This document shows, in pieces, positions 21,835-30,621 of a stretch of 64,000 nt of DNA. This DNA is from Acidovorax sp. GBBC 1281. Lineage in GTDB: Bacteria > Pseudomonadota > Gammaproteobacteria > Burkholderiales > Burkholderiaceae_C. The notes under the pieces were generated by a model. It worked only from the letters and a program-made list of their open reading frames with translations. It ran no database searches and was not told the DNA's origin. The stretch's first letter is position 1; every line of letters starts with the position of its first letter. The stretch is from the NCBI RefSeq assembly GCF_028473645.1, contig NZ_CP097269.1, positions 1,000,001 to 1,064,000 of the forward strand. Reading direction: 5' to 3'. The position numbers and the translations under genes are program-made.

Positions 21835-22938
21835 ATGGAATTCACCGATCTAAGAGCGCAATACCGTCGGCTCAAGTCTGATATCGACGTGCGCATTCAG
21901 AAAGTACTGGATCATGGCCAGTACATCCTGGGCCCGGAAGTGCATGAACTGGAAGAGCAATTGGCGACGTACACCGGAGCCAAATATTGCATTACGGTAG
22001 CCAATGGCACTGATGCGCTTCAAATTGCCCAGATGGCTCTGGGCATTGAGCCTGGAGACGAGGTAATCACCCCCGGTTTTACGTATATCGCCACTGCCGA
22101 GACGGTCGCGCTGCTTGGTGCGAAGCCCGTATATGTAGATGTGTCGCCGGATACATACAACCTGGATCCCTCATTACTCGAGGCCGCCATCACGCACCGT
22201 ACGAAGGCCATCATTCCGGTCAGCCTGTATGGGCAATGCGCTGAATTTGATCGTATCAACGAGATAGCCGCCAAATATCGAATTCCTGTCATTGAGGACG
22301 CGGCTCAGAGTTTTGGTGCCACCTATAAAGGGCGCAAGAGTTGCAACCTCACCACTTTGGCTTGCGCCAGCTTTTTCCCCAGCAAACCTTTAGGCTGCTA
22401 TGGAGATGGCGGAGCCATTTTCACTAGTGACGAGGAATTGGCTCGGGTCGTCCGTCAGATTTCGCGTCATGGACAGGATCGCCGCTATCACCACGTTCGC
22501 GTAGGTGTGAACAGCCGCCTCGATACATTGCAAGCGGCAGTGCTTCTGGGAAAGCTGGCGGTTTTCGATGAAGAGATTGCCAAGCGCCAAAAGATCGCGG
22601 ATCAATATGCAAGCAAATTGCTGCCAATTCCTCAAATAGCTTGTCCATCCATCAAAAATGGCAACCTGAGCGCCTGGGCCCAATACACGATCCGGTCGAA
22701 TCATCGCGATGACCTTCAGCAAGCACTGAAAAAATTAGACATACCCACCACGGTGCATTATCCGTTGCCTCTGAACAAGCAGCCTGCAGTGGAAGATGGC
22801 AGCAAGCAACTCCCCATTGGCGATCAGCTGGCCAATGAGGTTTTAAGTCTTCCCATGGGCCCTTACCTCAACGACTCGGATCAGTCCTTGGTAGCCCGGG
22901 CTATTCAGCAGTTTTATTTCGAAAACCCCTCTGCCTGA
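21835..22938 (+). CDS. Sugar-nucleotide aminotransferase, DegT/DnrJ/EryC1 family (WlbC/WbpE-like)
   Basis: 367 residues, PLP-dependent. Family motifs are YCITVANGTDALQIA, VIEDAAQSFGA (PLP aspartate) and the Schiff-base lysine in FFPSKPLGCYGDGGA near residue 185. The start MEFTDLRAQYRRLK matches WlbC/WbpE, which transfers an amino group from glutamate to the 3-keto sugar produced by the WlbA-like enzyme. It closes the set needed for UDP-2,3-diacetamido-2,3-dideoxy-glucuronate. Confidence 0.93.
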   Translation: MEFTDLRAQYRRLKSDIDVRIQKVLDHGQYILGPEVHELEEQLATYTGAKYCITVANGTDALQIAQMALGIEPGDEVITPGFTYIATAETVALLGAKPVYVDVSPDTYNLDPSLLEAAITHRTKAIIPVSLYGQCAEFDRINEIAAKYRIPVIEDAAQSFGATYKGRKSCNLTTLACASFFPSKPLGCYGDGGAIFTSDEELARVVRQISRHGQDRRYHHVRVGVNSRLDTLQAAVLLGKLAVFDEEIAKRQKIADQYASKLLPIPQIACPSIKNGNLSAWAQYTIRSNHRDDLQQALKKLDIPTTVHYPLPLNKQPAVEDGSKQLPIGDQLANEVLSLPMGPYLNDSDQSLVARAIQQFYFENPSA

Positions 22939-23008
22939 TTTCGTCGTCGGGAGTCGCCTCGCATCTAAGCCTGTCGGCAGCCCCAATCAATTGTTAGAAA
23001 GAATGATC

Positions 23009-24004
23009 ATGGACATCAAAAACAAACGCTTCGTCATCATCGGTGGTGGCGGCTTGATCGGATCCCATACCGTTGACCGGCTACTGAAAGAAGACGTAGC
23101 CGAAGTGGTGATCTACGATAACTTCGTACGCGGTCGAATAGAGAATTTAACGGAGTCGCTCAAAGATCCACGGGTAAAAATCTTTGAAGCTGGCGGCGAT
23201 ATTCTGCAGACAGATATATTGGATGCTGCTCTCAAGGGCGTCGACGGGGTTTTTCATCTGGCGGCGCTTTGGCTCCTTCAATGCCATGAATATCCCAGGA
23301 CCGCATTCGAAACCAATGTTCGGGGAACTTTCAATGTAATGGACGCGTGTGTGAGGAATGGGGTGAAGCGCTTGGTGTATTCCTCTTCAGCTTCTGTCTA
23401 TGGCGATGCGGTGCAGGAGCCCATGACGGAGGATCATCCATTCAATAACAAGAATTTCTATGGAGCCACCAAAATTGCAGGCGAGGCTTTTTTGCGGGCC
23501 TATCATCATCGCTACGGAATGGATTATGTGGGACTGCGATACATGAATGTTTACGGCCCCCGTCAAGATTATCATGGTGCCTATATTGCCGTGATCATGA
23601 AAATGCTCGATGCAATCGACAGCGGCAATAGCCCTACCATCATGGGCGATGGTTCCGAGGCGTTCGACTTTGTTGCCGTGGAAGACTGTGCGTTGGCTAA
23701 CGTCTGCGCGATGAAGGCGAGCGCGACTGACGCTTTCTACAACGTCGGTACCGGCAAGCGGACGTCGTTGAAGGAGTTGGCAGAAAAGCTTCTGCGTATC
23801 ACTGGCTCTACCAAAGAAATCACTTATGCACCCCGCAGTCAGGCCACGCTCGTGCGCAACCGCATTGGGAGTCCTGACAAGGCTCGCAAAGAAATTCAAT
23901 TCAATGCAGAGATCGATCTCGACGAAGGCTTGCGCAAGCTGATCGATTGGCGTGCGTCACATAAAGCAGAGGTGGCTGCTCGTCGCGCTTCCGTCGGCCT
24001 CTGA
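23009..24004 (+). CDS. NAD-dependent sugar-nucleotide epimerase/dehydratase (extended SDR)
   Basis: 331 residues. Nucleotide motif IIGGGGLIGSHTVDRLL at the N-terminus, YSSSASVYGDAV mid-protein and the catalytic Tyr-Lys pair in YGATKIAGE near residue 155. The sequence NVYGPRQDYHGAYIAVI is typical of UDP-sugar 4-epimerases. In the Bordetella wbm locus, related SDR enzymes convert diacetamido glucuronate to the galacto form; by context this enzyme may do the same, but that is inference. ATG 23009 is selected, with AGAAAG about 7 bases upstream; ATG 23003 is an alternative. Base composition is lower in GC than the chromosomal flanks. Confidence 0.85.
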   Translation: MDIKNKRFVIIGGGGLIGSHTVDRLLKEDVAEVVIYDNFVRGRIENLTESLKDPRVKIFEAGGDILQTDILDAALKGVDGVFHLAALWLLQCHEYPRTAFETNVRGTFNVMDACVRNGVKRLVYSSSASVYGDAVQEPMTEDHPFNNKNFYGATKIAGEAFLRAYHHRYGMDYVGLRYMNVYGPRQDYHGAYIAVIMKMLDAIDSGNSPTIMGDGSEAFDFVAVEDCALANVCAMKASATDAFYNVGTGKRTSLKELAEKLLRITGSTKEITYAPRSQATLVRNRIGSPDKARKEIQFNAEIDLDEGLRKLIDWRASHKAEVAARRASVGL

Positions 24005-24014
24005 GGTATCCAAC

Positions 24015-25904
24015 GTGTGCGGCATCGCGGGTTATTTCAACACGGACCAATACCCAGCCTCGGCGGTGGTGATTAAACGCATGACCGATGCGATTGCGCA
24101 CCGGGGACCAGATGGCGAAGGAAGTTATGTTCATGAAGCTTTGGCCTTAGGCCATCGACGTCTTGCCATTATCGACCTCTCGCCCGGGGGGCACCAACCC
24201 AAAGCCTCCGAAGATGGCCGTTACGTTATTACCTACAACGGGGAAATCTACAATTTCAAAGAAATCCGTATGGAACTGGAGAGCTTGGGCCGCCATTTCC
24301 ATACCCATAGCGATACGGAAGTCCTGCTTTACGCATTTGTCGAATGGGGCGTGAAATGTTTCAGCCGCCTCAACGGCATGTTCGCGTTGGCAATTTGGGA
24401 CAATGCTGAAAAGACTTTGACGCTCGCACGCGATCGCTATGGGGTCAAGCCGCTTTATTATCACAACTCTGGAAAGTCATTTGTTTTTGGGTCTGAAATC
24501 AAGGCAATTTTTGCACATGGAGTTGTTGATCCTAAGGTCGATTCCATCGGGTTGTTTGAATATCTGAGTTTTCAAAATTTCCTTGCTGATCGAACGATAT
24601 TCAGTGGCATCAGTCTTTTTCCTGCTGGCACCTTTGCAACGGTGAAAAGCAGCAATACTGGATCTGCTGAAGCCAGGTTTACGCGGTACTGGGACTATGA
24701 ATTCGTCGAGCCTGAATCTCCACGAAATTTGGAGGAATATGCAGAAGAGCTGGATCGCCTGTTCGTGCAGGCTGTCTCCCGGCAGCTGGTCAGTGACGTA
24801 GACATTGGATCTTATTTGAGTGGTGGCATGGACAGCGGGTCCATCACAGCAGTCGCCGCCCAGCAGATCCCATACATGAAAACGTTCACCTGCGGTTTCG
24901 ATTTGAACTCGGCTTCAGGGATTGAACTGGGGTTTGATGAACGCCCGACGGCTGAATACATGTCATATCTCTTCAAAACCGAGCATTATGAAATGGTGCT
25001 CAAGGCGGGAGATATGGAGCGAGTCATGCCCAAGTTGGCGTGGCACATCGAAGAGCCGCGCGTAGGGCAAAGTTATCCGAATTATTATGCGGCGCAGTTG
25101 GCCAGCAAATTTGTCAAAGTTGTGCTGTCCGGTGCCGGTGGCGATGAACTCTTCGGTGGATATCCGTGGCGATATTATAGGGCGGTGGTTAATAATGACT
25201 TTGATCACTATATAGATAAATACCACGCTTTCTGGCAGCGTTTGATTCCCCAGGGAAGAATGTCCGCCGCGCTGGCTCCTGTGTGGGCAGAGGTTCAGCA
25301 CATTGATTCGCGAGACTTGTTCAAGTCCGTCTTTCATCAGCGACCTCAAAACATTGGCCGACCGGAAGACTATATCAATCACTCCCTGTACTTTGAAGCC
25401 AGGACGTTCCTCCATGGTTTGCTGGTGGTTGAAGATAAATTGAGCATGGCCCATGGCATTGAAACGCGAGTTCCATTCCTGGACAATGATCTGGTGGATT
25501 TTTCCATGCAATTGCCAGCACGGATGAAGCTCGGAAATCTGGGTGAAGTCGTCAAGCTGAATGAAAATGAACCCGGAGCCAAGACCGCCAAATATTTTCA
25601 GAAAACCAAAGATGGGAAGCTGCTCTTACGCCAGGTGATGCAGCGCTTGTTGCCTCCTGTAATCACGGATCGCGAAAAGCAGGGCTTCTCTGCTCCAGAT
25701 GCGAGCTGGTTCAAAGGTGAAAGTATTGATTATGTCAAGCGTACTTTACTCAGTCCTAATGCGTTGACCCATCAATACTTGAACCGTGACTATGTGAGTG
25801 AGATCGTCAGGCAGCACGGCAGCGGAGAAATGAATCACCGCTTACAGATCTGGTCACTGATCAGTCTGGAGTCAATGATCAGACAATTTATAAAAAATGA
25901 ATAA
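24015..25904 (+). CDS. asnB: Asparagine-synthetase-like glutamine amidotransferase, copy 1
   Basis: 629 residues. The start must be GTG 24015: it places the catalytic cysteine at position 2 (Met-Cys-Gly-Ile-Ala-Gly), needed for the class II glutaminase. A CTGAGG site precedes it. The glutaminase domain (about 1-200) has AHRGPDGEG, YNGEIYNFKE and HSDTEVLL. The synthetase domain has the PP-loop SGGMDSGS near residue 274 and GAGGDELFGGYPWR. Such proteins in polysaccharide loci can amidate the carboxyl of a uronic acid rather than make free asparagine. With a diacetamido-uronate pathway next to it, uronamide formation is a fair inference. It overlaps the next gene by 8 bases. Confidence 0.9.
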   Translation: MCGIAGYFNTDQYPASAVVIKRMTDAIAHRGPDGEGSYVHEALALGHRRLAIIDLSPGGHQPKASEDGRYVITYNGEIYNFKEIRMELESLGRHFHTHSDTEVLLYAFVEWGVKCFSRLNGMFALAIWDNAEKTLTLARDRYGVKPLYYHNSGKSFVFGSEIKAIFAHGVVDPKVDSIGLFEYLSFQNFLADRTIFSGISLFPAGTFATVKSSNTGSAEARFTRYWDYEFVEPESPRNLEEYAEELDRLFVQAVSRQLVSDVDIGSYLSGGMDSGSITAVAAQQIPYMKTFTCGFDLNSASGIELGFDERPTAEYMSYLFKTEHYEMVLKAGDMERVMPKLAWHIEEPRVGQSYPNYYAAQLASKFVKVVLSGAGGDELFGGYPWRYYRAVVNNDFDHYIDKYHAFWQRLIPQGRMSAALAPVWAEVQHIDSRDLFKSVFHQRPQNIGRPEDYINHSLYFEARTFLHGLLVVEDKLSMAHGIETRVPFLDNDLVDFSMQLPARMKLGNLGEVVKLNENEPGAKTAKYFQKTKDGKLLLRQVMQRLLPPVITDREKQGFSAPDASWFKGESIDYVKRTLLSPNALTHQYLNRDYVSEIVRQHGSGEMNHRLQIWSLISLESMIRQFIKNE

Positions 25905-27417
25905 GAGAATTTCTTCCGCGGGAAGATCCTATAAGGTATTGCATATTGGCAATATTGCTAATAATGCTTATCTTAACGCAAAATTGCTTCTCCAGCATGA
26001 GGTGGAATCAGATGTGATTTGTGCAGATTATTATCATATCATGGGTACGCCAGAATGGGAAGACGCGGTATTTGATTTTGAGGGAATCGATCACTTCAAT
26101 CCTGATTGGGCCAGTCTGGATTTGCAAGGCTTTAAAAGGCCGAATTGGTTTCATTCAGGTGCCTTAGGTCAAATTCTGGCTGAGTTGGCTGGAGACGCTG
26201 CGGCTCCAGAGCAGAAGATGGGGCGCCTGTCGCGAATCATCGGGACAGCGCACAGCCACGCATTTGGGGGAACGCTTGAGCTTCTTTTGACGGATGCTTG
26301 GACGAAACTTTTCGGATCCAAACAGAAATCCTTGGTCAACCTGCTGACGAAGGTTTCGGTGCCGATCCTGCATGTCATGTGTCGCTTGCATTTTTATGCT
26401 GAATCTGCACTAAAAAAAAATGGTGGGGATCGATTCGCAAAAATACGCGTTACTTTGGATCAGATCAATAAACGTACCAAATGTGACCTGAGGCGCTCAG
26501 AGGCAGTCCCTTATTTTTTTCATCAAGCTTTGTGGGAACGGGTTTTTAAGAAATATGATGCAGTTATCGGATATTCCATAGACGGAATTTATCCGCTGAT
26601 ATGCAATAAAAAATACATTGCCTTTGAGCATGGAACGATCAGGAAGATTCCATTTGTTGATGATGCTCTGGGGCGAATTTGCAAAGCCGTTTATAAAGCT
26701 GCAGACAAAGTAATTATTACCAACTGCGACAACATCAAGGCCGCAAAGACGTTGCAGTTAAAAGACTATCGATTTATTCCTCACCCGATCAACGAGGAGG
26801 TTCAGAAGGTCCAGCTTCCGCCCAGTTGTACTGAGCGCCTTCACGGACAGGACTTCATCGTCTTTCATCCCGCTAGGCACCATTGGGACAGGCATCGTGA
26901 TCCCAGTTGGGAAAAGGGAAACGATAAAATCATTGCAGGCTTCGCAAAGTTTAAAAAAACATCAAAGGTCAAAACTGTTTTGGTTCTTACGGAATGGGGA
27001 TTGACGATAGATCAGAGCCGACGGCTTATCAAGAAATTGGGCATTGAAGATGCCGTGGTCTGGATACCAGTCTTACCCAATCAGCACATGATTGAGATGA
27101 TCAGTCTGTCTCACGTTGTAGTGGATCAAATCGGTGTGGGTGCTTTCGGGAGCTTGGCCGCCAAATCGTTGATGTGTGGAAAGGCGACACTGTGTCATAT
27201 CGACCCGGAGCCGCACAGGGCTTGCTTCGATGTCATTCCACCACTAATTAGCGTGGAGTCGCATGCTGATGTTGCCGCTTGTCTGCAACAACTCGCGAGT
27301 GATATTTCCTATCGCAATAGCGTTGAGAATGAATCTCGAGAATGGTATTTGCAGCATCATTCCAATAAATTGATCGCCGAGCGCCTCGTCGGGTTGATTA
27401 AAGAAATCGCCGCGTAA
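25897..27417 (+). CDS. Putative glycosyltransferase (GT-B fold, family uncertain)
   Basis: 506 residues, AT-rich. It begins with a GT4-like strand (YKVLHIGNIANNAYLNAKLL) after a short charged leader. The C-terminal half has ADKVIITNCDNIKAAKTL, FHPARHHWDRHRD and SHVVVDQIGVGAFGSLAAKSL; the last resembles the donor-site segment of the two Cys-cluster glycosyltransferases downstream (VVDQ..GxxG..A...). There is no membrane segment. It starts inside the last codons of the amidotransferase gene, which suggests coupling. The sugar specificity cannot be read from the sequence. The central 150 residues are not recognised. Confidence 0.7.
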   Translation: MNKRISSAGRSYKVLHIGNIANNAYLNAKLLLQHEVESDVICADYYHIMGTPEWEDAVFDFEGIDHFNPDWASLDLQGFKRPNWFHSGALGQILAELAGDAAAPEQKMGRLSRIIGTAHSHAFGGTLELLLTDAWTKLFGSKQKSLVNLLTKVSVPILHVMCRLHFYAESALKKNGGDRFAKIRVTLDQINKRTKCDLRRSEAVPYFFHQALWERVFKKYDAVIGYSIDGIYPLICNKKYIAFEHGTIRKIPFVDDALGRICKAVYKAADKVIITNCDNIKAAKTLQLKDYRFIPHPINEEVQKVQLPPSCTERLHGQDFIVFHPARHHWDRHRDPSWEKGNDKIIAGFAKFKKTSKVKTVLVLTEWGLTIDQSRRLIKKLGIEDAVVWIPVLPNQHMIEMISLSHVVVDQIGVGAFGSLAAKSLMCGKATLCHIDPEPHRACFDVIPPLISVESHADVAACLQQLASDISYRNSVENESREWYLQHHSNKLIAERLVGLIKEIAA

Positions 27418-27501
27418 CTTTGGACAAGAGTTATTCATTGACTGCAGAGGTGGTTATATTGCCATGACGTGCATGTCGATTCAAGATCTTTAGGTTGGCC
27501 G

Positions 27502-28686
27502 ATGTATATTTTTCGTGGAGGAATGATTTCTCTCCTCAACTCGGTTTCTATCCTTGTATTGCCCTTGATTGCGGTGCTGAGGCTGCCATTGAAGTGGGCT
27601 CTGGGGCGAACGCCTATCAGTATTTGGACTGGTGCACCCATTCTAAATATGGCAATCAACTCCAACTCGGAGAGGTTGACAGGTGCCAGGTCTTATTCGG
27701 TGGTTGCCCATACCTATTTCATCACCAATAAATTCGATTTCGATCTTCAAAGGCTTCCTCTTGGGCGAATTTTTAATACGCAATATAGATATATTGCTTT
27801 TTGGATCATTTGTTTGATCGCTGATCGTGTTCATATTTATTTGGATGGGGGTATCTTGCCGAACGCGAAGATGCGATCCTTCAATAAACTGGAACTTTTC
27901 GCCTATAAATTGTTGTCAGTAGATGTTTTCGCGTGGACCTATGGTGGAGATTGCCGCACCCAGCGCATCACCCGTTCGCTGGGAGATCCGAACTGCTGTA
28001 CAGACTGCACTGCTCAAAATTCAGCGTGTATCTGTGATGAGGGCTTGTTTAGACCTCGATATGATTATGCGCGAGATAAATGCGTGGCAGTTTTCTCAAT
28101 GGGTGATATGATTGAGTACACTCCGGGAAGCGTCAATGCGCTATATTTCTGGCCACTGGATATTGGCGATGAAAAATATAAAAATATTCAGTCTGTTTCT
28201 GAATTGAATTCACCATTGGTGCGGATTGTCCACGCTCCCAACCATCGTATGTTCAAGGGCACGAGATTCATAGAGGCGGCTGTTTCGGAATTATCTGCCG
28301 AAGGACTGGCTGTAGAGCTCGTGCTGGTTGAGAGGGTTCCAAATCAGCAGGCCCTCAAGATCTACCAAACAGCGGATATTATTGTGGATCAAGTCATGGT
28401 GGGCTTTCATGGGTTTTTTGCTCTGGAGGCAATGGCCATGAGCAAGCCGGTCGTATGCTTCATTCGCGACCCGGAGCGCTATCTTATCGATGCAAAAAAC
28501 TCTCCCATTATCAACGCCAATCCGGAGAACATCAAAGAGGTGCTCCGATCATGGGTGAATGCGAGTCGATCGGAACGTCTCGGCCGCGGCCTGCAGGGTC
28601 GCCATTTTATTGAGAAGCATTATTCTATGGACGCTTTTGCCAAACGTCTGGGCAAGGCATATACGGAGCTTGGAGTGTCTAAATGA
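27502..28686 (+). CDS. Putative glycosyltransferase with cysteine cluster, copy 1
   Basis: About 394 residues with a hydrophobic N-terminal stretch (ISLLNSVSILVLPLIAVL). Near residues 148-180 is a Cys-rich segment (YGGDCRTQ, then CCTDC, then CICDEG). The C-terminal half carries VRIVHAPNHRMFKGTRF, IYQTADIIVDQVMVGFHG and FALEAMAMSKPVVCF, a GT-B donor-binding half. The gene at 29543 shares this layout and is a paralogue. Start choice is uncertain: ATG 27502, a GTG at 27469, and ATG 27523, whose GGAGGA is too close. The stop overlaps the next gene by ATGA. The sugar is unknown. Confidence 0.7.
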   Translation: MYIFRGGMISLLNSVSILVLPLIAVLRLPLKWALGRTPISIWTGAPILNMAINSNSERLTGARSYSVVAHTYFITNKFDFDLQRLPLGRIFNTQYRYIAFWIICLIADRVHIYLDGGILPNAKMRSFNKLELFAYKLLSVDVFAWTYGGDCRTQRITRSLGDPNCCTDCTAQNSACICDEGLFRPRYDYARDKCVAVFSMGDMIEYTPGSVNALYFWPLDIGDEKYKNIQSVSELNSPLVRIVHAPNHRMFKGTRFIEAAVSELSAEGLAVELVLVERVPNQQALKIYQTADIIVDQVMVGFHGFFALEAMAMSKPVVCFIRDPERYLIDAKNSPIINANPENIKEVLRSWVNASRSERLGRGLQGRHFIEKHYSMDAFAKRLGKAYTELGVSK

Positions 28687-29546
28687 GATATTGTGTCGTC
28701 GGGTCTGGTGGTTACATAGGCCGGTTTCTTTGCGAGTATTTGGTCAAGCAGGGGCACTCTGTCGACAAGGTCAGTTCCTCGCTGGCAGGGGGCATCGACC
28801 CAGCCACAGGACTGTTGTCCGGGTTGGATTTGGCACAGGTCGACGTCGTGGTGTATCTCGCTCAGTCGCCGTTCTATCGGCAGTTGCCTCAGCGGGCCCC
28901 CCATCTTTTAGCGGTCAATTGCGTCAGTGCAGTCCATGTCGCGATCGCTGCTCAGGCATCGAACGTTTCCAAGTTTATTTATGCATCGACAGGAAACGTC
29001 TACCAAGCATCTTTTGATGCATTCAAAGAGCATTCCACGCTGGACCGTGGAAACTGGTATTCGCTATCGAAAATAATGGGCGAGGAAGGTTTGCGCCTGG
29101 CCGCCGGTGGAATGGACCTGACGTGCCTCAGAATTTTCGGCGTGTACGGGCCCGGCCAAACAGACAAGCTAATCCCCAATCTCATAACGCGTGTGACACG
29201 GGGTGAAACCGTGACCGTCGATCGTCAGCCCTGCGCCGCGGAGGCCCAGCCTGAAGGGTTGAGAACCAATCCCATCTATATCGATGACACTGTGCGGGCC
29301 ATCGAAATGGTGGCAGGGATGCGCGGTGTGCCGGTCATGAACTTTGCAGGCGATGAGGTGCTTTCGATTCGGCAGATGGTGGGAATCATTGGCGAAGTGG
29401 CTGGTACCTTGCCGCAGGTGGCCGTGAACGATCGTGAGCGGGCAGGAGATCTGATCGGGGACACGTCCCTGTTCCGCTCTCACTACACCTCTCCGCTGAC
29501 CCCATTCAAAGAGGGCGTTCAAAAGGTGCTAGAAGCCTCGCAATGA
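28683..29546 (+). CDS. NAD-dependent epimerase/dehydratase family protein (SDR)
   Basis: 287 residues, somewhat short for an extended SDR. The N-terminal motif is CVVGSGGYIGRFLCEYL, the catalytic pair is YSLSKIMGEE near residue 128, and LRIFGVYGPGQTDKLIPNLI follows. It probably acts on a nucleotide sugar, for example as a 4-reductase or epimerase, in the polysaccharide pathway. It is translationally coupled on both sides by ATGA overlaps, lying between the two Cys-cluster glycosyltransferase genes, which suggests that its product sugar is the one they use. The exact reaction is not recognisable. Confidence 0.8.
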   Translation: MRYCVVGSGGYIGRFLCEYLVKQGHSVDKVSSSLAGGIDPATGLLSGLDLAQVDVVVYLAQSPFYRQLPQRAPHLLAVNCVSAVHVAIAAQASNVSKFIYASTGNVYQASFDAFKEHSTLDRGNWYSLSKIMGEEGLRLAAGGMDLTCLRIFGVYGPGQTDKLIPNLITRVTRGETVTVDRQPCAAEAQPEGLRTNPIYIDDTVRAIEMVAGMRGVPVMNFAGDEVLSIRQMVGIIGEVAGTLPQVAVNDRERAGDLIGDTSLFRSHYTSPLTPFKEGVQKVLEASQ

Positions 29547-30619
29547 GGGTTCTTCATCTTCCCACCTCTGTTGGCAACAATGCCTGGGCCCTTTCCAGGG
29601 GCGAACGGTCATTGGGCGTGCACAGCGATACTTTGGTGACTCAGACGTCCTATCTGGACTACCCTGCCGACTCGATCATCGATCTCAGCGGTTCCAGCAC
29701 GGCATGGGGAAGGTGGTACCTCCTGCTCAAGGCGTTCCTGTCTGTGAGAGCGCGCTATGACGTATTTCACTTCAACTGGGGCTCGTCATTGTTCACGATG
29801 CGCGGAATCAATCTGCAGCACCTTGAGTTGCCTTTCTACCCTGACACAGCGGCCTTGTTTGCGACATACAACGGGTGCGATGCCCGTCAGAAATCGCCCA
29901 CGCTGGCCAAGGGTGGCTTCAGCGCTTGTGAGCACTGCGTCGTCCGGGATTGCGGGCCAGCCCTCGACAGGAGCCGCGAGGCTGGAATCATCAAGATGGA
30001 ACGCCATGCCCAGCACCTTTGGGCATTGAATCCCGACTTGCTCCCCTTCTTGCCGAGCCAGCGTTCTGGATTTCTTCCATATGCCGTGCCCATTGTGGAG
30101 AAGGCGAGGCCGTTGCGGAACGAGGCCAGGCGTCGCCTGCGTGTTGCGCACGCCCCTACCAACCGCGAAATCAAGGGCACCGCGTTTCTTCTGAAGGCCG
30201 TGGAGAAAATTAACAAGCGGCATCCCGACGCCATCGAACTTGTTTTGGTCGAGGGAAAATCGCATGCCGAGGCGCTTGAAATCTACGGTGCCGCGGATGT
30301 CGTCGTAGACCAATTGCTGATCGGCTGGTATGGAGCATTTGCAGTCGAGACGATGATGTTGGGAAAGCCTGTCGTCGTGCGGATAGATGAACGGGATGTA
30401 CCTGCGGTGCCTGCACCGATGCGCGAAGAGCTTTTTCAAGCTGTCATTCAGGCAGATCCGAACACCATTGAAGAGGTTCTTGAAGGGTTACTGGATTCAC
30501 CCGCAAAGTTAGCTGGACACGCAGAAGCCTGCTTTGAATATGCCCGCAGGTGGCATGACCCCGTTCATGTCGCTTCATTGACCGTGGCCAAGTACGAAGA
30601 AGCGTTGAAGGCGAAATAA
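29543..30619 (+). CDS. Putative glycosyltransferase with cysteine cluster, copy 2
   Basis: 358 residues. N-terminal GT4-like strand MRVLHLPTSVGNNAWALSRG. A Cys-containing segment lies near residues 110-140 (TYNGCDARQ, then CEHCVVRDCG). The C-terminal half has LRVAHAPTNREIKGTAFLL, YGAADVVVDQLLIGWYG and AVETMMLGKPVVVR. The order and wording match the paralogue at 27502, which has TYGGDCR, the second Cys cluster, HAP..R..KGT and VDQ.. in the same positions. The ATG overlaps the preceding SDR stop. Base composition is closer to the chromosome than in the other copy. Confidence 0.75.
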   Translation: MRVLHLPTSVGNNAWALSRGERSLGVHSDTLVTQTSYLDYPADSIIDLSGSSTAWGRWYLLLKAFLSVRARYDVFHFNWGSSLFTMRGINLQHLELPFYPDTAALFATYNGCDARQKSPTLAKGGFSACEHCVVRDCGPALDRSREAGIIKMERHAQHLWALNPDLLPFLPSQRSGFLPYAVPIVEKARPLRNEARRRLRVAHAPTNREIKGTAFLLKAVEKINKRHPDAIELVLVEGKSHAEALEIYGAADVVVDQLLIGWYGAFAVETMMLGKPVVVRIDERDVPAVPAPMREELFQAVIQADPNTIEEVLEGLLDSPAKLAGHAEACFEYARRWHDPVHVASLTVAKYEEALKAK

Positions 30620-30621
30620 GC

